DNA of 15,160 nt. Origin: an uncultured Bacilli bacterium. Lineage in GTDB: Bacteria > Bacillota_I > Bacilli_A > RF39 > UBA660. Below are positions 13,506-15,160 of this stretch, piece after piece (within the stretch, counting starts at the first letter, position 1; every line of letters starts with the position of its first letter). The stretch covers positions 1 to 15,160 of the forward strand of contig CAKOQV010000029.1 of NCBI GenBank assembly GCA_934101345.1, read 5' to 3'. The notes beneath the pieces were generated by a model. The model searched no databases, was not told the DNA's origin, and saw nothing but the letters and a program-made list of their open reading frames with translations. The position numbers were made by a program, and so were the translations under genes.

Positions 13506-14381
13506 ATGAATAACAAATTTATAATTAATGCTAATGGAATAAAAAAAGAAGCTGAAATAATAGTTAAATTTAATCATGAAAATAAAGATTATTTAATTTA
13601 TTGTACTGATGAAAATGAAAGTAATAAACAAATATTTGTGTCAAGATTAACATTAAATTCAGAAGGTAAGTATTTTATAGATGATATTACATTAGAAGAA
13701 AAAAATAAATTAAATGGAATTGTATATAACATTGTTATATTAATCCCAAATGAAGCTAAGAAAGGTATAGATGCAAAATCACTAATTGAAAGATTAGTAA
13801 GTGAAAATAAAATAGAATTATCTAGTGAATTACCAGCACTTGCTGAACAGAATTATTACAATAATTGTTCAATAGCAATTACAAGTAAATTACTAGTAGA
13901 AGAAGCAATAAGTTTTTTTAAAACAAACTTAGTTAAAAAAGTTGAAGAACCAGTAGTTCCAACATGGTCAATTCCAACACCAGATCTAGTTTCTAATAAT
14001 AATGAATTAAATAACATAAATCCAACTTTAAATGTAGAAATGCAAGGAGCACCAATACCGCAAGTAGAAGTTAAACCTGAAGTGCAAATACCAGTATCAG
14101 AAGTAAATATACCAATAGAGAATAAAGAAGAAAACATTCCAACATTTATAAATAATATTCCAAGTCAAGAAGAAAACATTCCTAATCCTCAAGCAGAAAG
14201 ATTAGCAGTTGTTTCTGATCCTAGCCTAAATAGTGCAGGATTGAATCTTCAGCCTAATGTAGCAAGAAGACATAGTGCTGGTAATGCTAATACAAAATAT
14301 ATTATTCTAGGTACAGTATGCCTAGTATTAGCAGTAGCAGTAGTAGTAATAACATACTTCTTAATAAAAAATATGAAATAA
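13506..14381 (+). CDS. Tail-anchored protein with a DUF1292-like N-terminal domain
   Basis: A 291-residue protein. The first 60-70 residues (AEIIVKFNHENKDYLIYCTDE...QIFVSRLTLNSEGKYFIDDITLEE) resemble small beta-sheet DUF1292-type domains; this is a by-eye resemblance only. A helical part to about 140 follows, then a Pro/Glu/Asn-rich linker (about 147-260) with repeated IPxxE-like units, and one hydrophobic helix (about 265-287) close to the C-terminus with a KNMK tail. With no signal peptide, the bulk is probably cytoplasmic and tethered by its tail. The frame stays open to 13239, but that overlaps the previous gene; GGAGG (13494-13498) and the promoter at 13439-13467 fix ATG 13506. It converges with queH with 5 bp between stops. 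Function unknown. Confidence 0.75.
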   Translation: MNNKFIINANGIKKEAEIIVKFNHENKDYLIYCTDENESNKQIFVSRLTLNSEGKYFIDDITLEEKNKLNGIVYNIVILIPNEAKKGIDAKSLIERLVSENKIELSSELPALAEQNYYNNCSIAITSKLLVEEAISFFKTNLVKKVEEPVVPTWSIPTPDLVSNNNELNNINPTLNVEMQGAPIPQVEVKPEVQIPVSEVNIPIENKEENIPTFINNIPSQEENIPNPQAERLAVVSDPSLNSAGLNLQPNVARRHSAGNANTKYIILGTVCLVLAVAVVVITYFLIKNMK

Positions 14382-14382
14382 A

Positions 14383-14424
14383 AAAATTACTGTGGTTTAG
14401 AATATATACATCCACAGTAATTTT
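14383..14424 (-). terminator. bidirectional terminator inside the queH coding end
   Basis: AAAATTACTGTGG (14383-14395) and CCACAGTAATTTT (14412-14424) form a perfect 13-bp inverted repeat with a 16-nt loop. Read on the minus strand it ends in TTTTTTT and then A-TTT, a strong intrinsic terminator for queH. On the plus strand only TTTT follows, giving a weaker one for the gene ending at 14381. On the minus strand the 5' arm encodes the N-Y-C-G of queH and the 3' arm its P-Q-stop. Confidence 0.85.
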
Positions 14425-14986
14425 GTCTATATAGATTATATTTTTGTGATAACAAGATGGATTCTTTATATCCATCTTTTTTCTTAAAATCAGAATATAA
14501 CCATTTAACTTTATATTTATTTTCTAGTTCCTTACCAATTTCATTAATCCAAAGAGCATTCTTATAAGGACTAACAGATAAAGTAGTACAAAAATAATCA
14601 TAATTAATATCTTTAGCTGTACTAGCAGTTTTTTCCATTCTCATCTTATAACATACGTAACATCTTTTACCTCTTTCAGGTTCTTTTTCTAGTCCTTTGA
14701 TTAATTCTTCATAATTATCATTATCATAATCACAATCTAATATATCAACATTATTAATTTTATCAATTTCCTTAATAAGTTTAATTTGTTCTTCTTTCCT
14801 TTTTAAATATTCATCATAAGGATATATATTAGGATTATAATATAAAATAGTAATATCAAAGTAATTAGTAAGATAACTAATAACATAACTACTACATGGA
14901 CCGCAGCAGCTATGAAGTAGTAACTTCTTTTTACCATTTAAATTATTCAAAATATCTTCACACATAATACTATAATTTTCTTTCAT
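14387..14986 (-). CDS. queH: Epoxyqueuosine reductase QueH
   Basis: QueH (formerly DUF208) catalyses the last step of queuosine synthesis, reducing epoxyqueuosine to queuosine at the wobble position of tRNAs with GUN anticodons. It replaces the unrelated QueG and uses an iron-sulfur cluster. The 199-residue product has the family motifs: LLLHSCCGPCSS (22-33, Cys27, Cys28, Cys31), GKRCYVCYKMRM (106-117, Cys109, Cys112), FCTTLSVSPYKN (132-143) and YRQNYCGCIYS near the end (Cys191, Cys193). The 14986 start gives the full N-terminus but has only a weak GTGA upstream. A second Met at residue 8 has no better site. No other queuosine genes are in the window. A long hairpin lies just upstream (14998-15038). 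I saw no preQ1 riboswitch. Confidence 0.93.
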   Translation of the reverse strand: MKENYSIMCEDILNNLNGKKKLLLHSCCGPCSSYVISYLTNYFDITILYYNPNIYPYDEYLKRKEEQIKLIKEIDKINNVDILDCDYDNDNYEELIKGLEKEPERGKRCYVCYKMRMEKTASTAKDINYDYFCTTLSVSPYKNALWINEIGKELENKYKVKWLYSDFKKKDGYKESILLSQKYNLYRQNYCGCIYSKPQ

Positions 14987-14997
14987 AATTCACGTAT

Positions 14998-15038
14998 AAT
15001 CAATCTTAAGGAATTATTAATTCTTTAGATTGATTTTT
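14998..15038. promoter_or_regulatory. long hairpin in the queH leader / plus-strand terminator
   Basis: The left arm (14998-15015) and right arm (15019-15035) pair over 17 bp with one bulged T and one G-T pair, loop ATT. On the plus strand a five-T run (15034-15038) follows, so it can act as an intrinsic terminator against transcription antisense to the queH leader. On the minus strand it ends 11 nt before the queH start codon, where it could affect translation. Confidence 0.6.
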
Positions 15039-15067
15039 CCTTTCTCATATCTTTATTACTTATTTAT

Positions 15068-15107
15068 GATTTTATATATTTGATTTATAAATCAAATATA
15101 TAAAATC
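15068..15107. repeat. perfect 40-bp palindrome
   Basis: The half-site GATTTTATATATTTGATTTA (15068-15087) is followed directly by its exact reverse complement (15088-15107), with no loop. It is AT-rich, but a 20-bp perfect half-site is long for chance. A GC-richer patch (about 15106-15135, GCGGTTTCGCCG and following) adjoins it, contrasting with the AT-rich surroundings. No gene is supported in 14987-15160. Confidence 0.8.
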
Positions 15108-15160
15108 GCGGTTTCGCCGATATGTAACGAAGTACTCTTATTATTATAATTTTATGTTAT

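Noticed and set aside
14987..15110. preQ1 riboswitch upstream of queH
   Set aside because: I looked for the C-rich loop and A-rich tail of preQ1-I on the minus strand and found neither; only a simple AT-rich hairpin is present.

Overview
The window is strongly AT-rich, uses TGG for tryptophan and TGA, TAA and TAG as stops, and has dense GGAGG-type ribosome binding sites with TTGACA-N17-TATAAT-like promoters. Its gene content (RNase Y, FtsY, YlxM, MurE, a DUF1015 protein, QueH) fits a walled, low-GC Bacilli-type Firmicute, probably an uncultured host-associated lineage near the Mollicutes-related Bacilli. MurE and two proteins with sortase-type C-termini argue for a cell wall, so this is not a wall-less mycoplasma. 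The lineage is inference; the gene families are recognised from sequence motifs.

Layout. Positions 1-203 carry the promoter region of rny (204-1757, RNase Y). A promoter at 1769-1797 opens an apparent six-gene operon ending in a terminator near 4777. It holds a small possible zinc-binding protein, ftsY, a three-helix membrane protein, ylxM, a 44-residue membrane peptide found by reading the sequence (3748-3882), and a stand-alone AAA+ domain resembling the first ATPase domain of ClpB/ClpC. Next come a coiled-coil membrane protein (4836-5531), murE (5609-7057) and a DUF1015 gene (7115-8371), each with its own promoter candidate.

The most unusual region is 8232-11841. Two surface proteins lie in tandem. 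Each has a signal peptide, cysteine-rich and InlB-like repeats, and the C-terminal signal NSKTGD + membrane segment + basic tail. The second gene is preceded not only by a copy of the same promoter and terminator but by a decayed copy of the last ~140 bp of the DUF1015 gene, which marks the boundary of the duplicated unit. The gene ends are almost identical while the middles have different domain content, so the locus looks modular and possibly still recombining. No sortase gene is present.

The rest (11918-14986) holds three single-gene units for membrane-anchored proteins of unknown function, then queH on the minus strand (queuosine synthesis), convergent with its neighbour. Positions 14987-15160 contain no gene I can support, but hold a long hairpin just upstream of queH and a perfect 40-bp palindrome followed by a short GC-richer patch.

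A recurring design is that terminator hairpins overlap stop codons or coding ends (4769, 5531, 13336, 14387). In one case the -35 box of the next promoter sits in a terminator loop (12652-12657).
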